Origin: F-183 sp964627455
Lineage (GTDB): Bacteria; Acidobacteriota; Terriglobia; Bryobacterales; Bryobacteraceae
Direction of reading: 5' to 3'
Assembly (NCBI GenBank): GCA_964627455.1
Contig: CAZVKC010000021.1
Coordinates: 37,011 to 101,010, forward strand
Length of the DNA stretch: 64,000 nt
Below are positions 9,201 to 19,466 of this stretch, piece after piece. Numbering within the stretch: the stretch's first letter is position 1; every line of letters begins with the position of its first letter. Below the pieces are notes generated by a model, which was given only the letters and a program-made list of their open reading frames with translations, was not told the origin of the DNA and did not search any database. A program made the position numbers and the translations under genes.

Positions 9201-11717
9201 GGCGGCATCCGAACCGTCGGCGTCGCCCGAGAATCCTGCAAAGGTCCAGGTCTCCTCCGGTATCGGACTGAGACTCACCGCCGTCCCTGCGTCGTAAAAT
9301 CCATCATCAGGTAGCGGGGGATTGAAATCCACGAATCCTGCGCCATTCACCGCTACGGTGAGCTTGTGCTGCGTCCGGAACGAGGCGATGAACACGGCGT
9401 TCGCGGGACCGGCTGTCACCTGTTGCGCGGCAGCGGTCGATCCATTGTTCCATCGTTCGAATACATAGCGCGTGTCGCCAGTCCCTTGAATGCTTCGAGT
9501 GGAAAAGCGATGGGCGCTGCCGGCAATCCATCGCACCTGCTGGCCATCGCTCAATTCCTGACCGTCTACGACGATGGCTTGGCCGGGGGGATCGGTGCGG
9601 AAGGTAATCGTGCTCGTTGCTGCAGCGGTGGTGATCAACCGGATGCGGGCGTTGTTGACGTCGGCGACATAGATGTTGCCTTCGTTGTCGACCGCGATGC
9701 CCTGCGGGTTGTTCACCGTGGCTTGTGTTGCCGGACCATTATCGCCTTTGTACTGATAGGTGCCGTCGCCCGCGACCAATGAGATGATGTTCGTCTTCAC
9801 GTCCACGCGAGTGACATTCACCGCCGTTGCGATGTACAGGTTGTCGTCTTTGTCGACGGCCAGAGCTTGCGGGTCGCCGACGGCGGCCTGCAGGGCGGGA
9901 CCTCCGTAGTTGAGATTTTGCCTGGACAGAACGGTTTCATTGACGTTGCGTCCATCACCGGCATACGTCGTGATGATGCCGTTCTGCACGCGGCGGACGC
10001 GCTGATTCTTCCAGTCTGCGATGTACAACGTACCCTTCGAGTCGAAGGTGATGTCGTAAGGCTCATTGAGCCGCGCGCTTCGCGGATCCCCGTTGTCTCC
10101 TGAGAATCCCGGGGTCCCGCAAATGCCTGCGAACCGGTGCAGAATACCGCCGCCGTCCACATAACGGATGCAATGGTTCTTGCTGTCGGCGATGTACACG
10201 TCATTGGTCACCGGATGCACGGCGATGCTGCGAATGGTGTCGAACTGTGCGCGCGTAGCGGGGCCGTCGTCACCGCTATTGCCCTGCGTCGTGCCGGCGA
10301 GGGTCGAAACGATCCCCTGTGGACTGATGCGGCGCACGCGGTTGTTGTCCGTGTCGGCGATATAGTAGGTCCCGCGGCGGTCCGTCGCGACGCGGCGCGG
10401 ACTCGCAAACCGGGCGTTGATCAACGGTCCGCCGTCACCGGTCAGGGCGCCTTCTTCACCGCCGCCTGCCCAAGTGGAGACGAGTCCTAATTTGTCGATG
10501 GCGCGGATCCGGTTGCGCGCGAAATCGGTGATGAGAAGAGATCCGCTGGGATCCAGGAAAACACTGGTAGGGGCGAGGAAGAAGGATCCAAGTGCTGGTC
10601 CGCCGTCGCCGTTCGGGATCGTGCTGCCGGCTCCGGCGATCGTGGTGATCACGCCGGTGCGCGCGTCGATTTTGCGGATGCGCCCGTTGCCCATATCCGC
10701 GATGATGAGGTTGCCTTGCGCGTCTGCGATGACGTTCCTCACGTCGCGGAGGCGCGCTCGTTCGGCGGGTCCGTTGTCGCCCGAAAACCCTGGTTCCCCC
10801 GTGCCGGCGATTGTCGATACGATGCCGTTGCGGATTCTGCGGACACGGTGATTCAGCGCATCGGCGACATACAGGTCGTTGCCGACCATCCACATGCCTT
10901 CCGGCTGGTTAAACTTCGCCGTTGCTGCCGGTCCATCCGCAAATCCCAACTCGCCCGTGCCGGCGAACGTGGTGATGATGCCGTTGGGCGCGACGCGGCG
11001 GATCTTGTTGCCGGTCAGCTCGGAGATGTAGATCGAGTTGTCGGGTCCGATCGCGACGGACGTCGGGCGCGAAACGGTCGCGCTGGTCGATGGACCGTTG
11101 TCGCCGGTGGATGTCGGGGAAGAAGGGTTGCCGGCGACCAGCGTGAGGACGCCCTGCGGCGACACCTTGTACACGCGGTAATAGTCGCGATCGCAGACAT
11201 AGAGATTGCCGGCGCTATCGAAGGTCAGGCTCTTCGGGTAGCCTGCCGACTGCGCAAGGGCGCTCGCGCCGTAGGTGAATCCAAATGCGGTTCCATTGCC
11301 GACGTAGGTGGAGATGATGCCGTTCTTCGAAACTTTGCGAACGCGGGAGTTGATTACGTCGGCGATATACAGGTTGCCGTCTTTGTCGAGCGCGACTGCT
11401 TCGGGAAAGTAAAGACGAGCCAGATTAGCCGGGCCGCCGTCGCCTGAGAAGCCGGATTCACCGTTGCCTGCAACCGTGGAGATGCGTCCATCGGGGGTGA
11501 TGCGCCTCACGCGATGATTCGATTTGTCCGCGACGTACAGCGTCCCGTCTGGAGCCACAGCGACACGGCGGATTTCGTAGAGGCCGGCCCTGGTGGCAAG
11601 ACCGCCATCGCCCAGGTATCCGCCTCCGATCGTTCGCATGATTTGTGTGGCCTGGCCAAGCACCAGTACCGGGAACAAGGTCAGACTACAGATTGTGGCT
11701 CTGGTTACGGATTGCAT
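6249..11717 (-). CDS. Giant secreted protein: 12 NHL repeats, BACON-like modules, Solibacter-type C-terminus
   Basis: 1822 residues with signal peptide (ATICSLTLFPVLVLGQA) and a strong Shine-Dalgarno site (AGGAGGAG, 5 bases from ATG). Residues about 28-690 hold 12 NHL repeats, each with a GDGGPA-like turn, a DxxGNLYIAD strand and a NRVRRI end. Twelve units would make two six-bladed propellers. Next comes a stretch with PPGQAIVVDG and WNNGST features, then four or five modules of about 90-110 residues with PSSGTI-like turns and recurrent LPAGLYGGRI/LAPGTYAGTV strands, as in BACON-type Ig domains. The C-terminus (APGGRVIIRGERLSD, then VTLGGLPMQLLSVAPDEIEA) resembles the Solibacter C-terminal/IPT-like domain. 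It is probably surface-bound or extracellular. It is first in the operon with the kinase and pseudo-caspase. The binding target is unknown. Confidence 0.9.
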   Translation of the reverse strand: MQSVTRATICSLTLFPVLVLGQATQIMRTIGGGYLGDGGLATRAGLYEIRRVAVAPDGTLYVADKSNHRVRRITPDGRISTVAGNGESGFSGDGGPANLARLYFPEAVALDKDGNLYIADVINSRVRKVSKNGIISTYVGNGTAFGFTYGASALAQSAGYPKSLTFDSAGNLYVCDRDYYRVYKVSPQGVLTLVAGNPSSPTSTGDNGPSTSATVSRPTSVAIGPDNSIYISELTGNKIRRVAPNGIITTFAGTGELGFADGPAATAKFNQPEGMWMVGNDLYVADALNHRVRRIRNGIVSTIAGTGEPGFSGDNGPAERARLRDVRNVIADAQGNLIIADMGNGRIRKIDARTGVITTIAGAGSTIPNGDGGPALGSFFLAPTSVFLDPSGSLLITDFARNRIRAIDKLGLVSTWAGGGEEGALTGDGGPLINARFASPRRVATDRRGTYYIADTDNNRVRRISPQGIVSTLAGTTQGNSGDDGPATRAQFDTIRSIAVHPVTNDVYIADSKNHCIRYVDGGGILHRFAGICGTPGFSGDNGDPRSARLNEPYDITFDSKGTLYIADWKNQRVRRVQNGIITTYAGDGRNVNETVLSRQNLNYGGPALQAAVGDPQALAVDKDDNLYIATAVNVTRVDVKTNIISLVAGDGTYQYKGDNGPATQATVNNPQGIAVDNEGNIYVADVNNARIRLITTAAATSTITFRTDPPGQAIVVDGQELSDGQQVRWIAGSAHRFSTRSIQGTGDTRYVFERWNNGSTAAAQQVTAGPANAVFIASFRTQHKLTVAVNGAGFVDFNPPLPDDGFYDAGTAVSLSPIPEETWTFAGFSGDADGSDAALVTLSAPKRVIADFAAPIPDLSVSPANLTFRFQEGGQNPAEQLLTVASTGASIGFDASADAPFVRLAAEQSTTPGLIHVALNGAGLAAGSYSASIQISSPSGAAPVTIPVAIEVTPAPVKPTLQVNPGVLDLNVTTADQQLTRFVDAASSGSPLRLGWEVKTGAQWLVVQAVNTSDTPAKFRIDALPQGLPPGSHSGRIEFSSPDSSNGPQVLLVNLNIQPEAPKEVFPSTQRLSFQYKQKRLSPGVPPSPQQLDVISNPSGLRVFPRAAFSSQTPWLTVRTGDASAGSAAPTSVSVEASGAGLDPGLYEGSVEFRLEPNGPIVSRVPVQLEVLPPAPLALTSDRPDVRFDVPSGSPSPSVVWRIDNKGEEPVQLDVVSNSDSPWLRASGERTFVTADDPGLIRVTADTSGLAPGTYAGTVQAGTGDVKLQLQVVLTVNASARKIAAAERSIKIIGKSGDSLGRYLDLLVDGQGAVPWSATTTTERGGNWLRVRPPSGTITGGQPQRVTIETTGLPAGLYGGRIRIESPQTANAEEIVVNLEITADRDAPPDVDRAGIILVATGGNETNRIPIEILYPKLAGRDVSISVQPSNWLRTSSSSVRLSSGPGLATFQVWAQASGLAPGQYQGTVMLSFTDGQRIPVSVALVVPGGLGNVISSKIPGADGCQPTQYTSVFASPQGMNVRVGEAAKTEFVLVDNCGSLLTDGAVSTSFSSGDRPVDLRPLGDGVWRASWSPRLGEASGIALQVDAIGPNGALPVSSPRLVTFLTGRSDAPLIDRRAPFLTPGQREYTYAVAPGGRVIIRGERLSDVRIQSSTPAPQLGNTRVTLGGLPMQLLSVAPDEIEAIVPESGLSQHVAHPLIVSRGQQLSAPEPLSVADSWPTIVAAGAARTSGVDLILTHVNPGAKPQISIEAGGTPCVLSGIEPVRKEPGFYYARATGCGAAAGASIQVHTSKSRAASRAVVKPQARRGTTAQAISQSRER

Positions 11718-11877
11718 TGGCTCCTCCTGCTCGCGCGAACGTTCCTATCAATCATACGCGTGAAACGGCCGCGTTTTGAGCCATTCGTAGGCAAAGTTGC
11801 CCGATTGTGGCGCGAATTGCGCTTATTTGAGTGACGCACCGAAACGTGTTATGGCATACTTGTCCCAAGCTATTTCG

Positions 11878-12468
11878 ATGAGACTCTCCACCAGACTTCT
11901 TACCCTGACCTTCGGAATCTTCTTCGCTTCGATCACGGCGAGCGCGCAGGACGCTCCCGAAGTGAAGGCCAAGACGTGGGAGGTCGGCACCTTCGCCGGT
12001 TCGAGCTACGGCCTCGATTCGTTCCGCGTCATGGGCGGCGCCAACGTCGGATATGCGATCACCAAGCACATCTTTCCCTACGCTGAGGTCAGCTACCTGC
12101 CGGGCATCATGCGCCGCGAGACAGGCGCCGGTTCTCGCATTGACTACGAACTGCCCGTCACGGATTTCCACGGCGGCGTTCACCTGCGCCTCACCAAGCC
12201 AGGCTGGCGCTTTGTGCCCTACGGTATCCTCGGCGTCGGCATGATCCGCGTCGGCGGCGGGACCGGAACGAGAACCCAGGCCGATGGCCGCGTCAGCAAC
12301 GTGACCATCGCATCCTCGACGGAGTTCGCGTCGAACTTCGGCGGCGGCGCGCGTATCTACATCACCGAACGCTGGGGATTCCGCATGGAGGCCAAAGTCT
12401 ATAAGCCCACGGGACGGTTCACGGACGTGTTCGGCCGCGTCGCAGGCGGCTTGTTCTGGCAGTTCTGA
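11878..12468 (+). CDS. Outer-membrane beta-barrel protein (OmpA/porin-like, unknown role)
   Basis: 196 residues if started at ATG 11878, which gives a clean signal peptide (MRLSTRLLTLTFGIFFASIT, cleaved after ASAQ). Upstream in-frame starts at 11797 and 11851 would put non-signal residues in front and have no ribosome site. The mature part alternates polar and aromatic residues in short strands (GYAITKHIFPYAEVSY, GVHLRLTKPGWRFVPYG, GGGARIYITERWGFRMEAKV) and ends in Phe (GGLFWQF), as outer-membrane barrels do. This matches the OMP_b-brl class in size (8-10 strands). It is divergent from the NHL protein gene, 160 bases away, so the two may share a control region. The function cannot be read from the sequence. 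Confidence 0.75.
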   Translation: MRLSTRLLTLTFGIFFASITASAQDAPEVKAKTWEVGTFAGSSYGLDSFRVMGGANVGYAITKHIFPYAEVSYLPGIMRRETGAGSRIDYELPVTDFHGGVHLRLTKPGWRFVPYGILGVGMIRVGGGTGTRTQADGRVSNVTIASSTEFASNFGGGARIYITERWGFRMEAKVYKPTGRFTDVFGRVAGGLFWQF

Positions 12469-12519
12469 TCCCGCGGTTGCACGGATCTGACGGCTCGCAC
12501 GTCAAAATAGATGTGAGCC

Positions 12520-13731
12520 ATGCCTGATTGGGTCCTCAAGTACGCCGATGCGCGCGGCGAGATCAAGCAGCAAGTTGCGGAAGCCGCCTCGGAGCGGGAA
12601 CTGCGCGAACGCTTCTCGCAGCAGGGATTTCTCATCTATTCGATCAAGCCCGCGGGCGCGGTGCAGGCTCTGCGCGTGGGGCGCGGCCGGAAGAAGAAGC
12701 TTAATCTCGACAAGTTTTTGATCTTCAATCAGCAGTTCGTCACGCTGATCAAGGCCGGATTGCCGATCCTGAAAGGTCTCGACCTCCTAGCGGATCGCCT
12801 GACCGATCCCAAGCTTGGCCAGTACATCGTGGCGGTGCGTGACGAGGTCAAGAACGGCACGCTGCTGAGTGAGGCGTTCGGCCGCCAGGGCGTCTTTCCT
12901 CCGATTTACGTCAGTTCCGTCCTGGCGGGTGAAAAGTCCGGCTCGCTTGCCGAGACGCTCGAGCGCTACATCACGTACACCAAACTCGCGCTGTCGATCC
13001 GCAAGAAGGTGCTGGTGTCGCTGCTGTATCCGGCAGTGCTCATCTTTCTCGTGATCTGCCTGATCGTGTTCCTGGTCACCTACGTCGTGCCCAGTTTCGC
13101 GGAACTCTATTCCGGCATGCAGGCGACGTTGCCGGCGATGACGCAGATCCTCATCGCGGTGGGAACCACGGCTCGCAACTACGTGGTGCTGGGATTTCTC
13201 GCTTTGGCTGGCGTCGTCGTCGGAATCCGGCTGTGGCTGCAAACAGAGGCAGGCCAGGAACAGGGCGACCGCATCAAAATGCGCATCCCGATCTTCGGCG
13301 ACATCTGGACCAAGTACCAGGTGGCGCAGTTCTCTCGCGTGTTGAGCACGCTGCTCGTCGGCGGCATCCCTCTGGTGCAGGCCCTCGAAACAGCCGGTGA
13401 GTCGCTGGGTTCGAAGCTGCTGAAGGGGATGTTGTTGAAGGTCCGGCAGAGCGTTCGCGAAGGGCAACCGCTTTCGGGATCCTTGAAGAATACAGGCGTC
13501 TTTCCGGGACTCGCCATCGACATGATCGAAGTCGGCGAATCGACCGGCGCACTGCCGGCGATGCTCAACTCCGTCGCGGAGTTCTATGAGGAAGACGTCG
13601 GCACGCAGATGACTGCAGTGCTTGCGTTGATCGAGCCCGCCATCATGATCTTCATGGGCATCTTCGTCGCATTCGTGCTGATCTCGCTGTATCTGCCGAT
13701 CTTCTCGCTCGCCGATACGATGAAGGGCTAG
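12520..13731 (+). CDS. Type II secretion / type IV pilus inner-membrane platform protein (GspF/PilC family)
   Basis: 403 residues, the usual GspF/PilC length. An N-terminal domain (residues 1-60, ending LIYSIKPAG) precedes two T2SSF domains (about 70-195 and 270-395). Each contains the KSG/STG signature (ISSVLAGEKSGSLAETLE and IDMIEVGESTGALPAMLN). Three membrane helices are clear: about 168-190 (VSLLYPAVLIFLVICLIVFL), 215-240 and 370-395. The protein forms the membrane platform on which pilins or pseudopilins are assembled by a cytoplasmic ATPase. No ATPase, pilin, secretin or prepilin peptidase gene is adjacent, so it is a solitary copy here. The uracil-DNA glycosylase gene starts 8 bases after its stop and is probably co-transcribed. 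Confidence 0.93.
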   Translation: MPDWVLKYADARGEIKQQVAEAASERELRERFSQQGFLIYSIKPAGAVQALRVGRGRKKKLNLDKFLIFNQQFVTLIKAGLPILKGLDLLADRLTDPKLGQYIVAVRDEVKNGTLLSEAFGRQGVFPPIYVSSVLAGEKSGSLAETLERYITYTKLALSIRKKVLVSLLYPAVLIFLVICLIVFLVTYVVPSFAELYSGMQATLPAMTQILIAVGTTARNYVVLGFLALAGVVVGIRLWLQTEAGQEQGDRIKMRIPIFGDIWTKYQVAQFSRVLSTLLVGGIPLVQALETAGESLGSKLLKGMLLKVRQSVREGQPLSGSLKNTGVFPGLAIDMIEVGESTGALPAMLNSVAEFYEEDVGTQMTAVLALIEPAIMIFMGIFVAFVLISLYLPIFSLADTMKG

Positions 13732-13738
13732 CCGAACC

Positions 13739-14409
13739 GTGTCGACAACCCTGCGCGTTCTGACGAAAGAGATCATCAATTGCAACCAGTGCCAGCGTCT
13801 GCGTGAACACTGCATTGAGGTCGCGCGCGTGAAGCGCCGCGCGTACCGCGATCAGGAATATTGGGGAAAGCCCGTGCCTCCGTTCGGGGATCCGAAGGCG
13901 CGGTTGCTGACCGTCGGCCTTGCGCCCGGGGCCCACGGCGCCAATCGCACGGGACGTGTGTTCACGGGAGACCGCTCCGGCGATTTCCTCTATCGCGCGC
14001 TGCATGAAACTGGTTTCGCGAATCAGCCCACCAGCGTTGCAGTGAACGATGGACTGCAGTTGCAGGATTGCTGGATCACCGCGAGTGTCCGCTGCGCGCC
14101 GCCGGACAATAAGCCGTTGCCGGAAGAGTTCCGCCGCTGCCGCCCGTTTCTGGAGCGTGAGTTGAAGGCGCTCAAAAACGTGACGGTCGTGGTCGCGTTG
14201 GGCAAACTTGCGTTCGATACGTATCTGGGCGTCGTGCGCGACACCGAAGGGATCCGCACGTCCGGCTACGACTTCGGACATGGCGTCGTCCACGAAGACC
14301 GCAAGCCGGTGCTGATCGCGTCGTATCATCCCAGCCAGCAGAACACGTCCACCGGACGCCTCACGGCGACGATGCTGCGGGACGTATTCGAGACAGCCCG
14401 CCGCTATCT

Positions 14410-14413
<4 letters not shown>
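13739..14413 (+). CDS. Family 5 uracil-DNA glycosylase (UdgB-like), Fe-S protein
   Basis: 224 residues from GTG 13739, 7 bases after the pilC-type stop. Four Cys at 15, 18, 119 and 134 (NCNQC, VRCAPP, RRCRP) fit the [4Fe-4S] cluster of UDG families 4 and 5. Motif A is GLAPGAHGANRTGR (60-73), which is the family 5 (UdgB) form without the usual catalytic acidic or polar residue. Motif B is HPSQQNTSTGR near the C-terminus. UdgB enzymes excise uracil, and often hypoxanthine, from double-stranded DNA. The enzyme is cytoplasmic. Its end overlaps by 4 bases the end of the convergent mutase gene. The family call is firm; the exact substrate range is inferred from the family. Confidence 0.92.
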
Positions 14414-16010
<1,597 letters not shown>

Positions 16011-16014
<4 letters not shown>

Positions 16015-17039
16015 GCGGCTGCGGTTTTGCCCCGGAAGCGGCGATACAGGAAAACGAAGTACCCAGACGCCAGCAGCATCCCGGGGATCCACCACATCAA
16101 TCCCACCTGATGCCCGTACGCGCCGGCAGCCGTGTTGAAGATCGTCAGGTCCTCTTGCGGATTCTTCGACGACGGCAGCACGACCGGAAAGAGGCTGAAC
16201 GCAACGCTCGTCAGCATCCCCGCGAGATACAGGCATGACGCCAGGAACGGCTTCAACTCCTCACCCTTGCGTCGCCAGATCACGGCGAGCAAGAGTCCCG
16301 AAACGGCGAGCGCCGGAAACACGAGCCCCACAGGATACTGCAGGAATCGCTGCAGTAATTCCGGACGCAGCATGAAGCTGAACGATGTAAGTCCGGCAGT
16401 GAGAATGAGGGTGCTTTTCCACGCCCCCGCCGCGACGGCGCGAGCCCTCTGCTGCAGGTCGCCGGTGGACTTGTAGTTCAACCACAGCGCGCCGTGTTGC
16501 ATCAACGCCGCGAACGCCGTGAGTCCCGCGAGGATCGTATAGAGATCCAGAATCCCCGGATCGCGGCCCGGCAGGAAGTCCGTCCACAACGGCAGAAAGA
16601 ACTCCTTGTCTGCATCCAGAGGCACGCCGCGCACCACGTTTCCCAATGCCGCGCCGAAGAAGATCGCGAGCAATGCGCTCGAACCCGCGAACGCCGTATC
16701 GAACAGCGGCCGCCACATCGGATTCTCGACATGCGAACGCAATTCGATCGAGAGTCCGCGGATCATCAGCAGCCACAGCACAATCATCAGCGGCAGATAA
16801 AAGCCCATGAAACTCGAGGCGTAGAGGACAGGGAACGCGAAGTACAGCGTCCCGCCGGCGGCGAGCAGCCAGACCTCGTTTCCGTCCCAGAATGGACCGA
16901 TGGATGCGAGCACCTGCTTGCGTTCGTCATCGTTGCGCGCCACCAGATAATGCACGATCCCCGCGCCGAGGTCGAAACCGTCGAGCACGACATAGCAGGT
17001 GATCATGATCGCGACCAGCCAAAACCAGAGTGCTTCCAT
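16011..17039 (-). CDS. cydB: Cytochrome bd ubiquinol oxidase subunit II
   Basis: 342 residues, close to the normal CydB length. The N-terminus MEALWFWLVAIMITCYVVLDGFDLGAGIVH is the classic CydB start with the conserved GFDLG motif. It is followed by PFWDGNEVWL and about nine hydrophobic helices. The last loop carries FNTAAGAYGHQVGLMWWIPGM. With CydA it forms the quinol oxidase that reduces oxygen with high affinity in the inner membrane. The start lies 2 bases after the cydA stop, so the two genes are coupled. The TGA stop overlaps the putative GTG start of the mutase gene. No cydX-like small gene is seen. Confidence 0.96.
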
Positions 17040-17041
17040 GG

Positions 17042-18136
17042 CTAGTGCGCCCCCTCTCCATGTGACGGCCCGTGCTCGATTTCACGATGCATCAGGAACA
17101 GGTACAGGATGCTCAGCACCGTGTACATGCCGAGAAATCCGAGCAAGGTGAATAGCGTGTTGCCCGCCGTCACTTTCACCGAATAGCCGGCACTGGTCCG
17201 CATCAGGCCGTAAATGAGCCACGGCTGCCGGCCGAGTTCGGCGGCCATCCATCCAGCCGTGTTCGCGATGAACGGGAAGGGAACTGCCAGCATCAGGATC
17301 CACAACAGCCAGCGCGAGTCGAAGAGCTTGCCGCGCCACAGCAGAAAGCTCGACAAGCTCATCAGGCCGATGAAGATGGTGCCGAGTCCAACCATGATGT
17401 GAAAGCTGTAATAGAGCAGTTCAATCTGATCGGGCCACTGGTCGCGNNNNNNNNNNNNNNNNNNNNNNNNNNNNNNNNNNNNNNNNNNNNNNNNNNNNNN
17501 NNNNNNNNNNNNNNNNNNNNNNNNNNNNNNNNNNNNNNNNNNNNNNGCGAACGAACCCGTAACGACGGCGCCGATCATGTTGTGCAGGTACATCCACGGG
17601 ACCCATGGATTGAAGAGCAGTGCCGACAGACTCTCGATCTGCAGCCGCCCGTCCGCACCAACCGAATATCCGACGGGGTGCTGCATCCACGCGTCCGTCA
17701 CGATGATGAAGAATCCCGAAAGCCAGGATCCGAGAAAGACCATGAGTGCGGAAAACCAGTGTCCGATGCGGCCGAGTTTCTTCTCGCCATAGAGAAAAAG
17801 CCCGAGAAAGGTCGATTCGAGGAAAAACGAGTAGACGCCTTCGAGTGCGAGCGTCTGTCCAATGACGCCCCCGGCGGCTTTTGCAAACCGCGACCAGTTG
17901 GTTCCGAACTGGAACTCCATCGGAATTCCTGTCACGACGCCAAACGCGAAGTTGACGCCGAAGATCTTGGCCCAGAACCGCGCGGCCTGATTGTAACGTT
18001 CGTCGTTCGTGCGCAGGTGAATCGATTTGAGCACGAAAATCAGCAGAGCGAGCCCCATTGTGAGCTGGGGAAAGAGGTAGTGATAAGTAACGGTAAATGC
18101 GAAATGAAACCGATGCAGGGCGAGCGCGTGATCCAC
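17042..18136 (-). CDS. cydA: Cytochrome bd ubiquinol oxidase subunit I, interrupted by assembly gap
   Basis: Start set at GTG 18136, because a perfect AGGAGG (18147-18142) lies 5 bases upstream. GTG 18142 directly abuts that site and cannot use it. The N-terminal part has the heme b595 His in TVTYHYLF and the heme b558 His in MYLHNMIGAVVTG. The C-terminal part has the Met ligand in SFHIMVGLGT. Between these only about 63 residues are spelled, including 34 unknown ones from the N run. Intact CydA needs well over 130 there (last helices and quinol-binding Q-loop). So about 70-110 residues are missing beyond the N placeholder. Both flanks are in one frame. The end forms an operon with cydB. Confidence 0.95.
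   Translation of the reverse strand: MDHALALHRFHFAFTVTYHYLFPQLTMGLALLIFVLKSIHLRTNDERYNQAARFWAKIFGVNFAFGVVTGIPMEFQFGTNWSRFAKAAGGVIGQTLALEGVYSFFLESTFLGLFLYGEKKLGRIGHWFSALMVFLGSWLSGFFIIVTDAWMQHPVGYSVGADGRLQIESLSALLFNPWVPWMYLHNMIGAVVTGSFXXXXXXXXXXXXXXXXXXXXXXXXXXXXXXXXXXRDQWPDQIELLYYSFHIMVGLGTIFIGLMSLSSFLLWRGKLFDSRWLLWILMLAVPFPFIANTAGWMAAELGRQPWLIYGLMRTSAGYSVKVTAGNTLFTLLGFLGMYTVLSILYLFLMHREIEHGPSHGEGAH
17447..17546. other. Assembly gap (100 N) inside cydA
   Basis: Exactly 100 Ns, the standard placeholder for a gap of unknown size. The gap removes the Q-loop region of CydA. If no frameshift exists, the true gap length leaves remainder 1 on division by 3, and comparison with normal CydA spacing suggests about 300 bases or more. 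Confidence 0.97.
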
Positions 18137-18161
18137 GTTCACCTCCTGCTTTCAGGGTATT

Positions 18162-19406
18162 TCAGTACGGAATTGCCGGAACCGTCCCGTCGCTGGGATC
18201 GGCCCACCGGTCGTTGGGGACGAGCGTAAACCAACCCGGCCGGCCGGGATCCATGTCGTAGGGATACGGGCCGAGGCGCTTGTACAGTTCCGAGTATTCG
18301 CGGACCTTGTCGCGATTGAGCTTCACGCCCAAGCCCGGCGCGCTCGGAACCGCGATCGATCCGCCTTCGTACTTCATGAGGCCGCCCTCGATGACGTCGT
18401 CGGCGAGTTGGTGATAGTGCGCGTCCGCTGCGAACGAAAGGTTCGGGATCACCGCGCCCAGATGCAGCATGCTCGCCAGTTGGATGCCGAGTTCGCCGGA
18501 CGAATGCACCGCGACGCCGATCTGGAACGTCTCGCAAACGCCGGCCGCTTTGACGCACGCACGGATCCCGCCCCAGAACGTCGTATCCAGCAAAATCACG
18601 TCGATCGCGGTATCGAGAATGTTCGCCGCAAGCTGCTCGAAGCCAACCACGACGGTGTTTGTGGCGAGCGGCACGCGAATCATCTGTCGCGTGCGCCGCA
18701 TGCCGTGCAGCCCATACGTCGGATCCTCGAGATAGTCGTTGTTGAGTCCTTCAATCGACTGGCCGAAACGGATCGCCTGTTCTACCGACATCACGCCGTT
18801 GGGATCGTAGCGAAGCTTGTGCTGCGGGAACTCCGCCGCCAGCGCCTTGTAGACTTCGAGGTCGTAATCCGGATGAAAACCGCCGGACTTCAGCTTGTGC
18901 GTCGTGAATCCATGCGTCTTTACCAACTGCCGCGCGCACTCGAGCATCTGTTCCTGCGTGCGCACCTCGCCCTCGCCGGTTTTCGGATTCGGATAGCGAT
19001 AGAAGAGGTACGACGCGAAGGGCACTCGGTCGCGCAGGCGTCCGCCGAGGATGTCGCAAACCGGCACGCCCCACGCCTGCCCGAGAATATCGAGACAGGC
19101 GAATTCCAACGCCGCGTGGATCTGCGTTCGGTTGTTGTATAACGAACCGGTCGGGTTGCAGATCAGAAAGCGCATCTCTTCGAGGCGGGCGGGATCGCGG
19201 CCGACGAGGTACTGCTTCATCGCGCGGAAGGTCGCTTCAGCGGACTCGCCGCCGCCCCCCATTTCGCCGAGTCCGATAATGCCGTTGTCGGTCTCGATTT
19301 CGACGATGGTGCGCACGAAGCGGCCCCAGTGGCAGCCATTAGCGTGGCGCAGCGGAGCCTGCAGCGGAACCGTCACAGTGGTGGGGCGAATATCAACGAT
19401 CTTCAT
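18162..19406 (-). CDS. Enolase-superfamily dehydratase, glucarate-dehydratase-like
   Basis: 414 residues from ATG 19406 (MKIVDIRPTTVTVPLQAP). The reading frame continues upstream, but that part is antisense to the CYTH gene and has no family features. The N-terminal capping domain is followed by a barrel with THKLKSGGF (KxK acid/base pair), RYDPNG (metal Asp), YLEDP (metal Glu), LATNTVV (Asn instead of the third acidic ligand, as in glucarate dehydratases) and AVHSSGELG (catalytic His). The family removes water from hexarates such as D-glucarate. The exact sugar acid is uncertain. No sugar-acid operon surrounds it. The gene is divergent from the CYTH gene, with starts 60 bases apart. Confidence 0.87.
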   Translation of the reverse strand: MKIVDIRPTTVTVPLQAPLRHANGCHWGRFVRTIVEIETDNGIIGLGEMGGGGESAEATFRAMKQYLVGRDPARLEEMRFLICNPTGSLYNNRTQIHAALEFACLDILGQAWGVPVCDILGGRLRDRVPFASYLFYRYPNPKTGEGEVRTQEQMLECARQLVKTHGFTTHKLKSGGFHPDYDLEVYKALAAEFPQHKLRYDPNGVMSVEQAIRFGQSIEGLNNDYLEDPTYGLHGMRRTRQMIRVPLATNTVVVGFEQLAANILDTAIDVILLDTTFWGGIRACVKAAGVCETFQIGVAVHSSGELGIQLASMLHLGAVIPNLSFAADAHYHQLADDVIEGGLMKYEGGSIAVPSAPGLGVKLNRDKVREYSELYKRLGPYPYDMDPGRPGWFTLVPNDRWADPSDGTVPAIPY

Positions 19407-19466
19407 AGCACAAGGCGGGAATTGCCAGCTTATCACCGAGCGGCTGTTTTGGGCATAATAATCGGT

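Noticed and set aside
16015..16236. N-terminal extension of the mutase
   Set aside because: It lies within cydB and lacks family similarity; the start is placed at the GTGA overlap.
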